DNA of 64,000 nt from Butyrivibrio sp. LC3010 (lineage in GTDB: Bacteria > Bacillota > Clostridia > Lachnospirales > Lachnospiraceae), in NCBI RefSeq assembly GCF_000424385.1, contig NZ_AUJU01000010.1:62001-126000 (forward strand), given 5' to 3'. Below, one piece after another: positions 55,385 to 63,687 of the stretch (position 1 is its first letter; every line of letters begins with the position of its first letter). The position numbers and the translations under genes were made by a program. The notes below the pieces were generated by a model that saw only the letters and a list, made by a program, of their open reading frames with translations, was not told where the DNA came from and searched no databases.

Positions 55385-56770
55385 ATGAAAAAGAAATTGG
55401 TATCAGTATTGTTGACAACAGCGATGGCCGCTTCAATGCTTGCCGGATGTGGATCAAACGGCGGAAATGCAGAGCCTGCAGCAGATACTGCTGAGAGCAC
55501 AGAAGCTCCTGCAGAAGATGCAGCTGAGGAGACAACAGAAGAAGCAGCAGAAGAGGAAACTGCTGAAGAAGAGACTACAGAAGATGCAGCTGAGGAAGAG
55601 GCTGCTGCAGATGACACAGATTATGGTACTGGAGAGATAAAAATCTGGGTTGCTGATAATGTAGTTGATTTTACAAAGGAACAGTTTGATAAGTTTATTG
55701 AGAAGAACCCTCAGTTCTCAGGCTATACAGCTGTTGTTGAGGCAACAGGTGAAGGCGATGCAGCCGGAAACATGATAACAGACGTGCAGGCAGGAGCTGA
55801 TATTTTCGGTTTCGCTCAGGATCAGATCGCACGTCTTGTTTCAGCAGGTGCTCTTGAAGTTGTTGAGGATTCAAACGCTGAAAAGATTAAGGCAGATAAC
55901 GATGCCGGTGCAGTAACAGCTGCTACAGTTGGTGACACACTTTATGCATATCCTCTTACTGCTGATAACGGATACTTCCTTTACTATGATAAGAGCGTTG
56001 TAACAGATCCTTCTACACTTGAAGGTATTGCTGAGCAGTGTGCAGCTGCAGGAAAGAACTTCTATTTCGAAATCAACTCAGGTTGGTATCAGACAGCATT
56101 CTTCTTCGGAACAGGTGCTGAACTTACATATGATACAGATAATGATGGTAACTTCACAAAGTGCAATTCTACATATGCAAGTGATGAAGGTGTAGTTGCT
56201 CTTAATGAGATAATTGAGCTTGCTAACTCACCTGCATTCCAGAATGGTTCTTCAGTTTCTTCAGCAACAGATTGCGGCGCAATCGTTGATGGAACATGGG
56301 ATGCTGAAGCAGCTAAGGAAATGTTTGGTGACAATTATGCTTGCGCAAAGCTTCCTACATTCACAGGTTCAGATGGAAAGAACTACCAGCTTTCAGGCTT
56401 TGGTGGATATAAGCTTCTTGGTGTAAAGCCTCAGGAAGATGAGAACAAGCTTGCTGTATGTGATGCACTTGCTGATTACCTTTCAAGTGAAGAAGTACAG
56501 CTTGCAAGATTCAATGCAGTAGGTTGGGGCCCTTCAAACCTTAAGGCTCAGGCTGCAGACGAAGTTAAGTCTGATGAAGCTCTTACAGCTCTTGGCGAAC
56601 AGCTCAAGTTTGCTATTCCTCAGGGCCAGTATCCTGGAGATTATTGGAGTCTTGCTACATCACTTGGTGATTCTGTAATTTCAGGTGAGATTGCAGCTGA
56701 CGCATCAGAGGATGTTGTTAAGAAGGCACTTGAAGACTTCCAGGCAACATGTGAGTCATATGCAAAGTAA
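55385..56770 (+). CDS. Maltose/arabinogalactan-type oligosaccharide ABC substrate-binding lipoprotein
   Basis: 461 residues from the ATG at 55385, seven bases after GGAGG; the ATG at 55379 is too near. The signal peptide ends in the lipobox LAGC. An acidic Ala/Glu/Thr linker (about 28-75) precedes the family 1 binding fold starting GEIKIWVADNVVDFT. It resembles maltodextrin and galactan-oligosaccharide (GanS-like) binding proteins. First gene of a binding-protein, two-permease, regulator and GH35 locus. No ATPase gene is present; a shared MsmX-type ATPase elsewhere is likely. Confidence 0.9.
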   Translation: MKKKLVSVLLTTAMAASMLAGCGSNGGNAEPAADTAESTEAPAEDAAEETTEEAAEEETAEEETTEDAAEEEAAADDTDYGTGEIKIWVADNVVDFTKEQFDKFIEKNPQFSGYTAVVEATGEGDAAGNMITDVQAGADIFGFAQDQIARLVSAGALEVVEDSNAEKIKADNDAGAVTAATVGDTLYAYPLTADNGYFLYYDKSVVTDPSTLEGIAEQCAAAGKNFYFEINSGWYQTAFFFGTGAELTYDTDNDGNFTKCNSTYASDEGVVALNEIIELANSPAFQNGSSVSSATDCGAIVDGTWDAEAAKEMFGDNYACAKLPTFTGSDGKNYQLSGFGGYKLLGVKPQEDENKLAVCDALADYLSSEEVQLARFNAVGWGPSNLKAQAADEVKSDEALTALGEQLKFAIPQGQYPGDYWSLATSLGDSVISGEIAADASEDVVKKALEDFQATCESYAK

Positions 56771-56808
56771 TCTATATAAGATTATTTAACTAAAAGTAAT
56801 ACTACCTT

Positions 56809-56845
56809 AAAGGGCTCGGGAACTGTTTCGTCCCGGGCCCTTTTT
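56809..56845 (+). terminator. Attenuating terminator between binding-protein and permease genes
   Basis: AAAGGGC-CGGGA pairs with TCCCG-GGCCCTTT and is followed by TTTT. Partial readthrough would give more binding protein than permease, a usual arrangement. Confidence 0.85.
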
Positions 56846-56848
56846 GAA

Positions 56849-56956
56849 CAGAGCACTTAGCGAGGTATGTCACGAGCTTAGTGCGAGTCATGCAAGTCCA
56901 CTTGGTAAGGTGTTTTCGAATCTGGTGGAGCTTGCTTGAACAGAGCACCTGTTGCT
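56849..56956 (+). repeat. GCACTTAGCGAGG element, copy 1
   Basis: Two hairpin-like units, CACTTAGCGAGG...GAGCTTAGTG and CACTTGGTAAGG...GAATCTGGTG, flanked on both sides by GAACAGAGCAC. Homologous to 59252-59354. Confidence 0.72.
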
Positions 56957-56993
56957 TGTTAGATTCAGGATGATATAGGAAGGGAGGCCGGAA

Positions 56994-58391
56994 ATGGCAA
57001 ACGGCTCGAAAAAAGAGAAAAAGAATAACATAGCCACTTTTTTTAGTGCACTTGGAAATGACTGTAAAAAAATCGGGCTTACATTTAAAGAGGGGGATAT
57101 CAGGACAAAGCTTTCTTTTATAATCATGGGACTTGGTCCTATTCTTAGAGGACAGATTCTTGTAGGTCTGGCTTTGATGCTGTCAGAGGTAATTTTTATC
57201 TGGTATATGACAGGCTTTGGTTGGACATATCTTTCAAAAATCACCACACTTGGTACGGTAGCAACACATAAGGTAAAAAGAAAAACAGTTTATGGTGACA
57301 ACAGTTTCCTTATCCTTCTGTTTGGTGTGCTTTCGATTTTTGCAGTGATAGCTATTATTGCATTATGGAGGCTGAATGTTGAGGAGAACAGAAGGGAAGA
57401 GCTCACACTTAAAGCAGGCAAAAAGCTTCCCACTAATCTGGAAACATTTGGATCATTATTTGATAAGAATTTTGATAAAACATTACTTTTCCTTCCTGTA
57501 ACCGGAATATTCCTTTTTACATTGCTTCCCATCGTATTCATGATTTTTATTGCGTTCACGAATTACGATTATAACCATCAGGCTCCGGCAAATCTTTTTA
57601 CATGGGTAGGACTTCAGAACTTTAAAGAACTTGTTTCATTTGGAAGCGAGGGACTTGGACCCACATTCTTCAAGGTTTTGGCATGGACGCTTGTTTGGGC
57701 ATTTCTGGCAACCTTTATAGATTATTTCCTTGGACTTGCAGTAGCGATTCTTATTAATAAAAAGGGAATAAGATTTAAAAAGCTGTGGAGAACAATTCTT
57801 GTTATGACAATAGCTGTTCCGCAGTTTGTATCACTTTTGTATGTAGCTAAAATGTTTGCTAATGATGGAATTATCAACGGATTTCTTAAACGTGTAGGAC
57901 TTATTCAAAGTGCAATACCGTTTTGGTCAAATCCTATGCTTGCGAGAGTTACGATCGTAGTGGTAAACATTTGGATCGGTATTCCTTATCTGATGCTTAT
58001 TGCTACAGGTCTTTTGATGAATATACCTGAAGATTTGTATGAGAGTGCAAGAATAGACGGTGCAAGCGCATGGCAGATGTTCAAGAGCATAACGCTTCCA
58101 TACATGCTGTTTGTAACAGGACCTTTCCTTCTCACTCAGTTTACAGGTAACCTGAATAACTTCGGCGTTATATATCTGTTGTCAGGAGGTGGCCCCGGAA
58201 CCATGAGCTATGCCGGTAATGCAGGTACAACCGACCTTCTGGTTACATGGCTTTATAAAATGACTGTAAATGATTCCAACTATAGAATGGCAGCAGTCAT
58301 TGGTATCATGGTATTTATTGTTACTGCTATATTCGCACTGGGAGTATATGGATTACTTCCGTCAGTTAAGGATGAGGAGGGCTTCCAATGA
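56994..58391 (+). CDS. MalF/GanP-type ABC transporter permease
   Basis: 465 residues. An N-terminal extension of about 165 residues with extra membrane helices precedes the core permease, as in MalF-like proteins. The ATPase-docking EAA loop is YESARIDGASAWQMFKSITL (about 349-368), followed by LPYM. It forms the channel with the next gene product. AGGGAGG precedes the ATG. Overlaps the next gene by four bases. Confidence 0.94.
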   Translation: MANGSKKEKKNNIATFFSALGNDCKKIGLTFKEGDIRTKLSFIIMGLGPILRGQILVGLALMLSEVIFIWYMTGFGWTYLSKITTLGTVATHKVKRKTVYGDNSFLILLFGVLSIFAVIAIIALWRLNVEENRREELTLKAGKKLPTNLETFGSLFDKNFDKTLLFLPVTGIFLFTLLPIVFMIFIAFTNYDYNHQAPANLFTWVGLQNFKELVSFGSEGLGPTFFKVLAWTLVWAFLATFIDYFLGLAVAILINKKGIRFKKLWRTILVMTIAVPQFVSLLYVAKMFANDGIINGFLKRVGLIQSAIPFWSNPMLARVTIVVVNIWIGIPYLMLIATGLLMNIPEDLYESARIDGASAWQMFKSITLPYMLFVTGPFLLTQFTGNLNNFGVIYLLSGGGPGTMSYAGNAGTTDLLVTWLYKMTVNDSNYRMAAVIGIMVFIVTAIFALGVYGLLPSVKDEEGFQ

Positions 58392-59254
58392 TTAAAACCG
58401 GATATAAATCCAAACAGAGAATTGGTAATTTCTTTGCTTATATTTTTCTTATACTGATCAGCATAATCTGGCTGTTCCCGTTTGTAGGAATTGTGCTGCA
58501 GAGCTTTAGATCTTTTGCAACTGAATCCGGAGGAATGGAGAGTTACATAATCCCCCACCAGTTTTCATTAGATAACTATAAATTTTTGTTTTCAGGCGAG
58601 ACAAACTTCTTGCTTTGGTACAAAAATACAGTTATAATTGCTTTCTTCGTAGCAGCGCTGCAGACAATAGTTATTTTGTGTGTCAGCTATGCACTTTCAA
58701 GAATGAGATTTGCAGGAAGAACACTGCTTATGAAATCCTGGTTGATACTTGGACTGTTCCCGGGATTCCTTACAATGATCTGCCTTTACTTTTTGCTTAA
58801 ACAGTTTGGACTTACACAGGCCGGTGCTATTCCTGGATTGATCCTTGTATCTGTTGCAAGTTCTGGTATGGGATATTATGTATGCAAGGGCTATTTTGAC
58901 ACTATTCCCAAGGCCCTTGATGAAGCTGCAAGAATAGACGGTGCTTCAAGAGCAAGAATATTCTTCACAATGACCATTCCTATGAGTAAGCCTATTATTA
59001 TCTACACTGCACTTGTTGCTTTCATGGCACCATGGAATGATTACATTTTTGCTTCATACGTAGCATTTGGACATGACAAGAGCTATAACGTTGCGGTTGC
59101 TATGTTCAGATGGGTTAAGACCAATGACTATCAGGGATACTTTACACGATTCTGCGCAGGCGGAGTACTTATTGCAATCCCTGTAACACTACTGTTTATG
59201 TTCCTTCAGAAATATTATGTTGAAGGTGTAACCGGCGGCGCGGTTAAAGGTTGA
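58388..59254 (+). CDS. MalG/GanQ-type ABC transporter permease
   Basis: 288 residues with six helices. EAA loop: ALDEAARIDGASRARIFFTM (about 176-195). Partner of the MalF-type permease, starting in its stop codon (ATGA). The C-terminal end YYVEGVTGGAVKG is typical of the maltose/galactan subfamily. The next gene is separated by the repeat element at 59252. Confidence 0.95.
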   Translation: MIKTGYKSKQRIGNFFAYIFLILISIIWLFPFVGIVLQSFRSFATESGGMESYIIPHQFSLDNYKFLFSGETNFLLWYKNTVIIAFFVAALQTIVILCVSYALSRMRFAGRTLLMKSWLILGLFPGFLTMICLYFLLKQFGLTQAGAIPGLILVSVASSGMGYYVCKGYFDTIPKALDEAARIDGASRARIFFTMTIPMSKPIIIYTALVAFMAPWNDYIFASYVAFGHDKSYNVAVAMFRWVKTNDYQGYFTRFCAGGVLIAIPVTLLFMFLQKYYVEGVTGGAVKG

Positions 59255-59354
59255 GCAGAGCACTTAGCGAGGTATTTTCGAGCTTAGTGCGAGCCATGGG
59301 TGATCACCTGGCGAGGTTTTTTACGAGTCTAGTGAGAATCCCAGAGCAGAGCAC
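59252..59354 (+). repeat. GCACTTAGCGAGG element, copy 2
   Basis: CACTTAGCGAGG...GAGCTTAGTG and CACCTGGCGAGG...GAGTCTAGTG, flanked by GAGCAGAGCAC on both sides. It fills the space between the permease stop codon and the regulator's ribosome-binding site. Confidence 0.72.
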
Positions 59355-59391
59355 TTTACAAAAATCTCATAGTAACACGCAGAGAGGTATT

Positions 59392-60387
59392 ATGGGTGAA
59401 AAGATAACTATCGAGGATGTCGCGGCGGCTCTTGGTGTATCCAAGACTACCGTATCCCGTGCAATATCAGGGAAAGGAAGAATTGGAGAAGCCACAAGAA
59501 GCCGTGTCCTTGAGTACATTGAACAGAATAATTACAGACCTAATGTAGTCGCTAAGGGCCTTGCACAAAGACGGACCTACAATGTAGGCGTAGTGTGGCC
59601 CGGGGATACCACACTTGTGGATCTTCCGTTCTTTCAAAGATGCCTCGTTGGTATGAGTGAAGTAACAAGCGGTTACAATTATGATATTGTTATAACTCTG
59701 GTAACAGGAGACGAGATTACAAACCTGAAAAGAATCATCGAAAATCATAAGGTTGACGGAGTAATCCTTACCAGAACGCTCATTGATGACAAGTCGGCAG
59801 AGTACCTTAAGAAGAGTCAGATTCCTTTTGTGGCTATAGGGGCATCTCTTGACGATGATATTATCACTGTGGATAATGATCACTTTGATGCCTGCAGAGA
59901 GCTTACTTCAATTCTTATTGGGAAGGGCCAGACAAAGCTTGCTTTAATAGGCGGTTCACAAAATCATATGATTACCAGAATAAGGTATGAAGGTTTTGTG
60001 AGCGCTTTTGCGCAGGCAGGGAAAAAAGTTGACGAATCTCTGGTTTTCCTTAATCAGGGCAATGAGCAGAAGCTTACGGAAATAGTAAAACATCTTGCTG
60101 CCAAGAAGGTCGATGGAGTGATATGCATGGACGATCAGCTTGCAGGATATATTATGAGTATTTGCAGAACTTTAAAAATACGTATTCCGGAGGATATAAG
60201 GCTGGCTTCGTTTTACAACAGCCATATGATAGAAAATGCTATTGTGCCAGTCACATCTCTGAACTTTGATGACAGAAAGCTTGGAGCGGTTGCTACAAGA
60301 ATGCTTATGAGTCTTATCGATGGTGAAAAGGTTGAGAAGCAAAAACTTAAAGATTACGAAGTTATTATGAAGGAGAGCACTAAGTAA
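59392..60387 (+). CDS. LacI-family transcriptional regulator
   Basis: 331 residues from the ATG at 59392 (AGAGAGG upstream); the longer frame to 59251 reads through the repeat element. Helix-turn-helix ITIEDVAAALGVSKTTVSRA (residues 5-24) is followed by the hinge and a sugar-binding periplasmic-type core. It probably represses or activates the importer and GH35 genes through the operators at 55131-55250, releasing or binding on an oligosaccharide signal. Confidence 0.93.
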   Translation: MGEKITIEDVAAALGVSKTTVSRAISGKGRIGEATRSRVLEYIEQNNYRPNVVAKGLAQRRTYNVGVVWPGDTTLVDLPFFQRCLVGMSEVTSGYNYDIVITLVTGDEITNLKRIIENHKVDGVILTRTLIDDKSAEYLKKSQIPFVAIGASLDDDIITVDNDHFDACRELTSILIGKGQTKLALIGGSQNHMITRIRYEGFVSAFAQAGKKVDESLVFLNQGNEQKLTEIVKHLAAKKVDGVICMDDQLAGYIMSICRTLKIRIPEDIRLASFYNSHMIENAIVPVTSLNFDDRKLGAVATRMLMSLIDGEKVEKQKLKDYEVIMKESTK

Positions 60388-60396
60388 GTGCTCCCC
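60372..60396 (+). terminator. Hairpin at the end of the LacI gene
   Basis: GGAGAGCACT and AGTGCTCCCC pair across a short loop with one mismatch, overlapping the stop codon and followed by TTTC. Weak terminator. Confidence 0.5.
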
Positions 60397-60474
60397 TTTC
60401 GTAGTTTTAATATGATGACAGGGGAAAGGTCATAAAGCGATTATGTTTGCATAAATCGCATCATGACTACTTGT

Positions 60475-60506
60475 CTTGTAGGAGAGTCGGTTTGATTTTC
60501 TACAAG
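60475..60506 (+). repeat. Hairpin upstream of the GH35 gene
   Basis: CTTGTAG-A-A-TC pairs with GATTTTCTACAAG around GGTTT. A loose member of the TAGGAAATCC hairpin family; it lies 27 bases before the GH35 start. A second hairpin, GCGATTATG/CATAAATCGC, precedes it at 60438-60460. Confidence 0.45.
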
Positions 60507-60532
60507 ATGTGATTGATAAGGAGCAATCATTT

Positions 60533-62833
60533 ATGCTGACAAATAAAAATATACTATCCTATACACCTATGTCGCTTACAGTGGATGGAACACCTTTCTA
60601 TCCGGTTATGGGTGAAATGCACTTTTCAAGATATAGAAACAGATACTGGGAAGAAGAGCTTTGCAAGATGAAAAGCGGCGGAGTATCAATAGTATCCCTG
60701 TATACAATATGGATTCATCATGAAGAAATTCGTGGTGAATTTGATTTTAGCGGTGACAGAAATTTAAGAAAATTTCTTCAGACAGTTAAAAGAGTAGGCC
60801 TTAACTGTATCTTAAGAATTGGGCCCTGGGCTCATGGTGAAGCTAGAAATGGAGGATTCCCTGACTGGCTTTTGGAGGATGCAAAAGAGAAAGGGTATGA
60901 AGTGAGAAGTAATGCACCTGAGTATCTTCAGCATGCCAGAATTTTTTATGAGCATATTTATGAGCAGGCAGAGGGGCTTTTTCTGAAAGATGGCGGACCG
61001 ATAATCGGTGTTCAGATTGAAAATGAGTATGGACATTGTGGCGGTTTTGGCGGTGAAGAGGGAGAAGCTCACATGAGGACTCTCTGTGACATGGCAAAAG
61101 AGATAGGCTTTGATGTTCCAATCTACACAGCTACAGGCTGGGGAGGAGCAGTTACCGGCGGAATGCTTCCTGTCATGGGGGGATATTGTGAAGCACCCTG
61201 GGATCAGAGAACTACTGAGATAGAGCCCAGCGGAAATTATATTTTCACAAGAGAGAGAAATGATCACAACATAGGCTCTGACCACGGAATCGGCGCTGGC
61301 ATTACCTTTGACATGGACAAATTCCCATATCTTACTGCTGAACTTGGCGGAGGACTGCAGGTTACACATCACAGAAGATGCATTGCCACCGGTAGGGATA
61401 CTGAGGCTATGAGCCTTGTGAAAATGGGAAGCGGAGCCAACCTCCTGGGATATTATATGTACCATGGCGGAACAAATCCGGAGGGTAAACTGACTACTTT
61501 GCAGGAGAGCAGGGAAACAGGCTATCCCAATGACCTTCCGGTTTTATCATATGACTTTAACGCTCCTTTGAAAGAATACGGCCAGATGTCTGAGACCTAC
61601 AGAAGAATCAGAAGACTTGCGATGTTTACAAGGGATTTTGGTGAAGGACTCTGTGAGATGCCATATATACCACAGCCGGGAAATCCCGATATGCCTGACA
61701 ATATGACTGACCTTAGAACAGCTGTCAGAGGCGCGATAAAAGATGTGAACGGTAAAGAGATGTTCAGCGGATATCTTTTTGTAAATAATTACGTAAGACG
61801 CTGCAACATGGCTGATCACGATAAAGAAATCCTCAAGGCATATGATCCTGATGGAAATATTGTTGCCGAATTTGAAGAGAGAAATATCAAGAACGGAGAT
61901 TATTTCTTCTATCCTTTCAATATGCAGATAGGTGAGGATGCTGTTTTAAAAAGAGCTAATATGACACCTCTGTGCATACTTCATGATGAAAAGGGAAGAG
62001 AAAATGCTTACGTATTTTATACTGATGACAGAGATTCAGCTGCATTTGAGATTGAAGGGGATCTTGGACTTATCAGTATAGTGATACTTTCAGATTATGA
62101 AGCTGAAAATGCTGTAAAGATCAAGGATGACAGAGGTGCGGAGCATCTTGTTATATGTGAGCACGCTGTAGTTGACAGGATAGTACCCACGAACAGAAGA
62201 AGATCAGGAGTGCTTGAAAACGGTAATCCCAATGGTTATGAGATTTATGCAGAGATTCCGTCGGATGGTGCAGGTCATACGGTTTCATTCCGTGTCTGGC
62301 CTGATCTTGATGAGACTCCGATAGGGTTCATTCATGCCGATGCTGAGAATGTAAGCGACACCTATATGGTGGACAGTATGGATTTTGCAGACTACAGATA
62401 TGTGGATGAATTAACCAATCCTGTTGAAACAAAGCTCACGGAAGGTGTGGTAGCAGGTGAGTATCAGATCAGTGTGACAAATATTGATGAAGACATCGAC
62501 GAAGTATATCTTCATGTTCATTATGCAGGAGACAGGGGAGAGCTTCTATCCTGCGGTGATCTGGATGCTATACATGATGGAGAACTGATTGCAGATAGTT
62601 TCTACACAGGACAGGATTGGGAAATCGGATTAAAGAGATTTATCGGTTCAGAGACAGCAGAATCTCTTGAGGAGAGCTTTGAAGCAAAAGCTGTTATTTA
62701 TCCGCTATTTGAGGACCAGAAGATTTATCTTCAGGAGTGGCCGGACTTAAGTGAAGAGTCTGACGGAAAAGCCGCTGCCTGCAGGATTGAGGGCGTGGAC
62801 TCGGTAGCACAATACAAAATAAAAATATGGTAA
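60533..62833 (+). CDS. Beta-galactosidase, GH35
   Basis: 766 residues from the ATG at 60533 (AAGGAG upstream); a GTG at 60509 precedes that site. No signal peptide, hence cytosolic. TIM-barrel start PVMGEMHFSRYRNRYWEEEL (about 23-42), the acid/base in IGVQIENEYGH (about 165-175), nucleophile in LTAELGGG (about 266-273), and YMYHGGTNPEG near 312. C-terminal beta domains follow. Expected to cleave terminal beta-galactose from the oligosaccharide imported by the adjacent ABC system, for example galactan or arabinogalactan fragments. Confidence 0.93.
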   Translation: MLTNKNILSYTPMSLTVDGTPFYPVMGEMHFSRYRNRYWEEELCKMKSGGVSIVSLYTIWIHHEEIRGEFDFSGDRNLRKFLQTVKRVGLNCILRIGPWAHGEARNGGFPDWLLEDAKEKGYEVRSNAPEYLQHARIFYEHIYEQAEGLFLKDGGPIIGVQIENEYGHCGGFGGEEGEAHMRTLCDMAKEIGFDVPIYTATGWGGAVTGGMLPVMGGYCEAPWDQRTTEIEPSGNYIFTRERNDHNIGSDHGIGAGITFDMDKFPYLTAELGGGLQVTHHRRCIATGRDTEAMSLVKMGSGANLLGYYMYHGGTNPEGKLTTLQESRETGYPNDLPVLSYDFNAPLKEYGQMSETYRRIRRLAMFTRDFGEGLCEMPYIPQPGNPDMPDNMTDLRTAVRGAIKDVNGKEMFSGYLFVNNYVRRCNMADHDKEILKAYDPDGNIVAEFEERNIKNGDYFFYPFNMQIGEDAVLKRANMTPLCILHDEKGRENAYVFYTDDRDSAAFEIEGDLGLISIVILSDYEAENAVKIKDDRGAEHLVICEHAVVDRIVPTNRRRSGVLENGNPNGYEIYAEIPSDGAGHTVSFRVWPDLDETPIGFIHADAENVSDTYMVDSMDFADYRYVDELTNPVETKLTEGVVAGEYQISVTNIDEDIDEVYLHVHYAGDRGELLSCGDLDAIHDGELIADSFYTGQDWEIGLKRFIGSETAESLEESFEAKAVIYPLFEDQKIYLQEWPDLSEESDGKAAACRIEGVDSVAQYKIKIW

Positions 62834-63009
62834 AAATTTTCTTTAACAACAAGCTTCATCTGGTGGGTTTTTCGCGCCTGGTAATAAACGATACTATTCA
62901 GGATAATATTTGCCTTCCTTCTCTGGAAAATATAAAAAGAAAGCATATCCTCCATGCAAAGGATGAAAAGGCATTTGCTGACAGAGAAACCGCTATGATC
63001 GTAAAATAA
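62827..63009 (+). CDS. Possible short ORF overlapping the GH35 stop codon
   Basis: 60 residues beginning MVKIFFNNKLHLVGFSRLVI. It overlaps the GH35 stop but has no ribosome-binding site and no recognised family. It may be chance, or the remnant of a gene end. Listed only because the space would otherwise be unexplained. Confidence 0.2.
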   Translation: MVKIFFNNKLHLVGFSRLVINDTIQDNICLPSLENIKRKHILHAKDEKAFADRETAMIVK

Positions 63010-63214
63010 TGGCTTGTCCATAGCGCATACGCGAAAGTAAGATACGCATATACAATTGCCAAAACATCAGTAAATAAGCAGTTTTAAGGCTTTGTTAAGT
63101 TTTTGTTTATTATGCATATATAAATATTAAATATATAGTTAATTTTATTACACAAAATTGTATGTTAAATCAATATATAACAATAAACCGTTTTGTGTGA
63201 AAGGATATATATTT
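62834..63214 (+). other. Gap after the GH35 gene
   Basis: Apart from the doubtful short ORF to 63009, this stretch is AT-rich (63060-63180) with no strong hairpin, tRNA or repeat. It probably holds the promoter of the small gene at 63215. Confidence 0.5.
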
Positions 63215-63442
63215 ATGGAGTACAACAAAATCAAAGATTTATGCTACAAGCGGGGAGGTCAGAGCACTGCTGTTATATTGGCAATGCATACAACTGAGCG
63301 CTGTAAGCTTATCAGGGATGAACTGGTTAATATGAAAAAGGCCAGAAACTTACTGAGAGATGAGCTGCTGATTGTCTATTCGTTTTTAGCAGAACGCGAT
63401 CTTTTGGAAACTTATTTGGACTCAAGGGACGGAAGACTGTAA
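63215..63442 (+). CDS. Small hypothetical protein
   Basis: 75 residues from the ATG at 63215, with AAAGGA ten bases upstream; an earlier in-frame ATG at 63158 has no site. Mostly helical and charged (RDELVNMKKARNLLRDELLI in the centre), soluble. No family recognised. It is followed directly by a strong terminator, which supports a real transcript. Confidence 0.55.
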   Translation: MEYNKIKDLCYKRGGQSTAVILAMHTTERCKLIRDELVNMKKARNLLRDELLIVYSFLAERDLLETYLDSRDGRL

Positions 63443-63452
63443 ATGTAACGAG

Positions 63453-63530
63453 CATCCCGCACGGCTTTGGGACCACAACATCACAAAGTGGTTTTGTGTT
63501 TCTCATCGCAGTGCGGGATGTTTCTGTTTT
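63453..63530 (+). terminator. Terminator after the small hypothetical gene
   Basis: Perfect 10-bp stem CATCCCGCAC/GTGCGGGATG (63453-63462, 63511-63520) with an inner ACCAC/GTGGT stem, followed by TTTCTGTTTT. Confidence 0.85.
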
Positions 63531-63626
63531 GAAGGGAATCTTTATATAAAAAGGCTTTCTCACAGTATTTATCGGGGCTCTATTCTGCTTTACCGGAGGT
63601 TGTTTAAAACCTGGCTCCCGTCAGGG

Positions 63627-63655
63627 TTGTTGCTTTAGTGTGGATATTTTATAAT
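63627..63655 (+). promoter_or_regulatory. Promoter of the terminal membrane-protein gene
   Basis: TTGTTG (63627-63632), 17 bases, TATAAT (63650-63655), about 33 bases before the start codon. Confidence 0.6.
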
Positions 63656-63687
63656 TGAAGCGAAAAAATACCTGGCGGAGAAGAAGA

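Noticed and set aside
59251-59391. Extended N-terminus of the LacI-family protein
   Set aside because: It translates the repeat element; the helix-turn-helix begins right after the ATG at 59392, which has its own ribosome-binding site.
62827-63009. Frameshifted extension of the GH35 enzyme
   Set aside because: The GH35 protein already reaches a normal length with complete domains, and the short frame shows no resemblance to GH35 C-termini.
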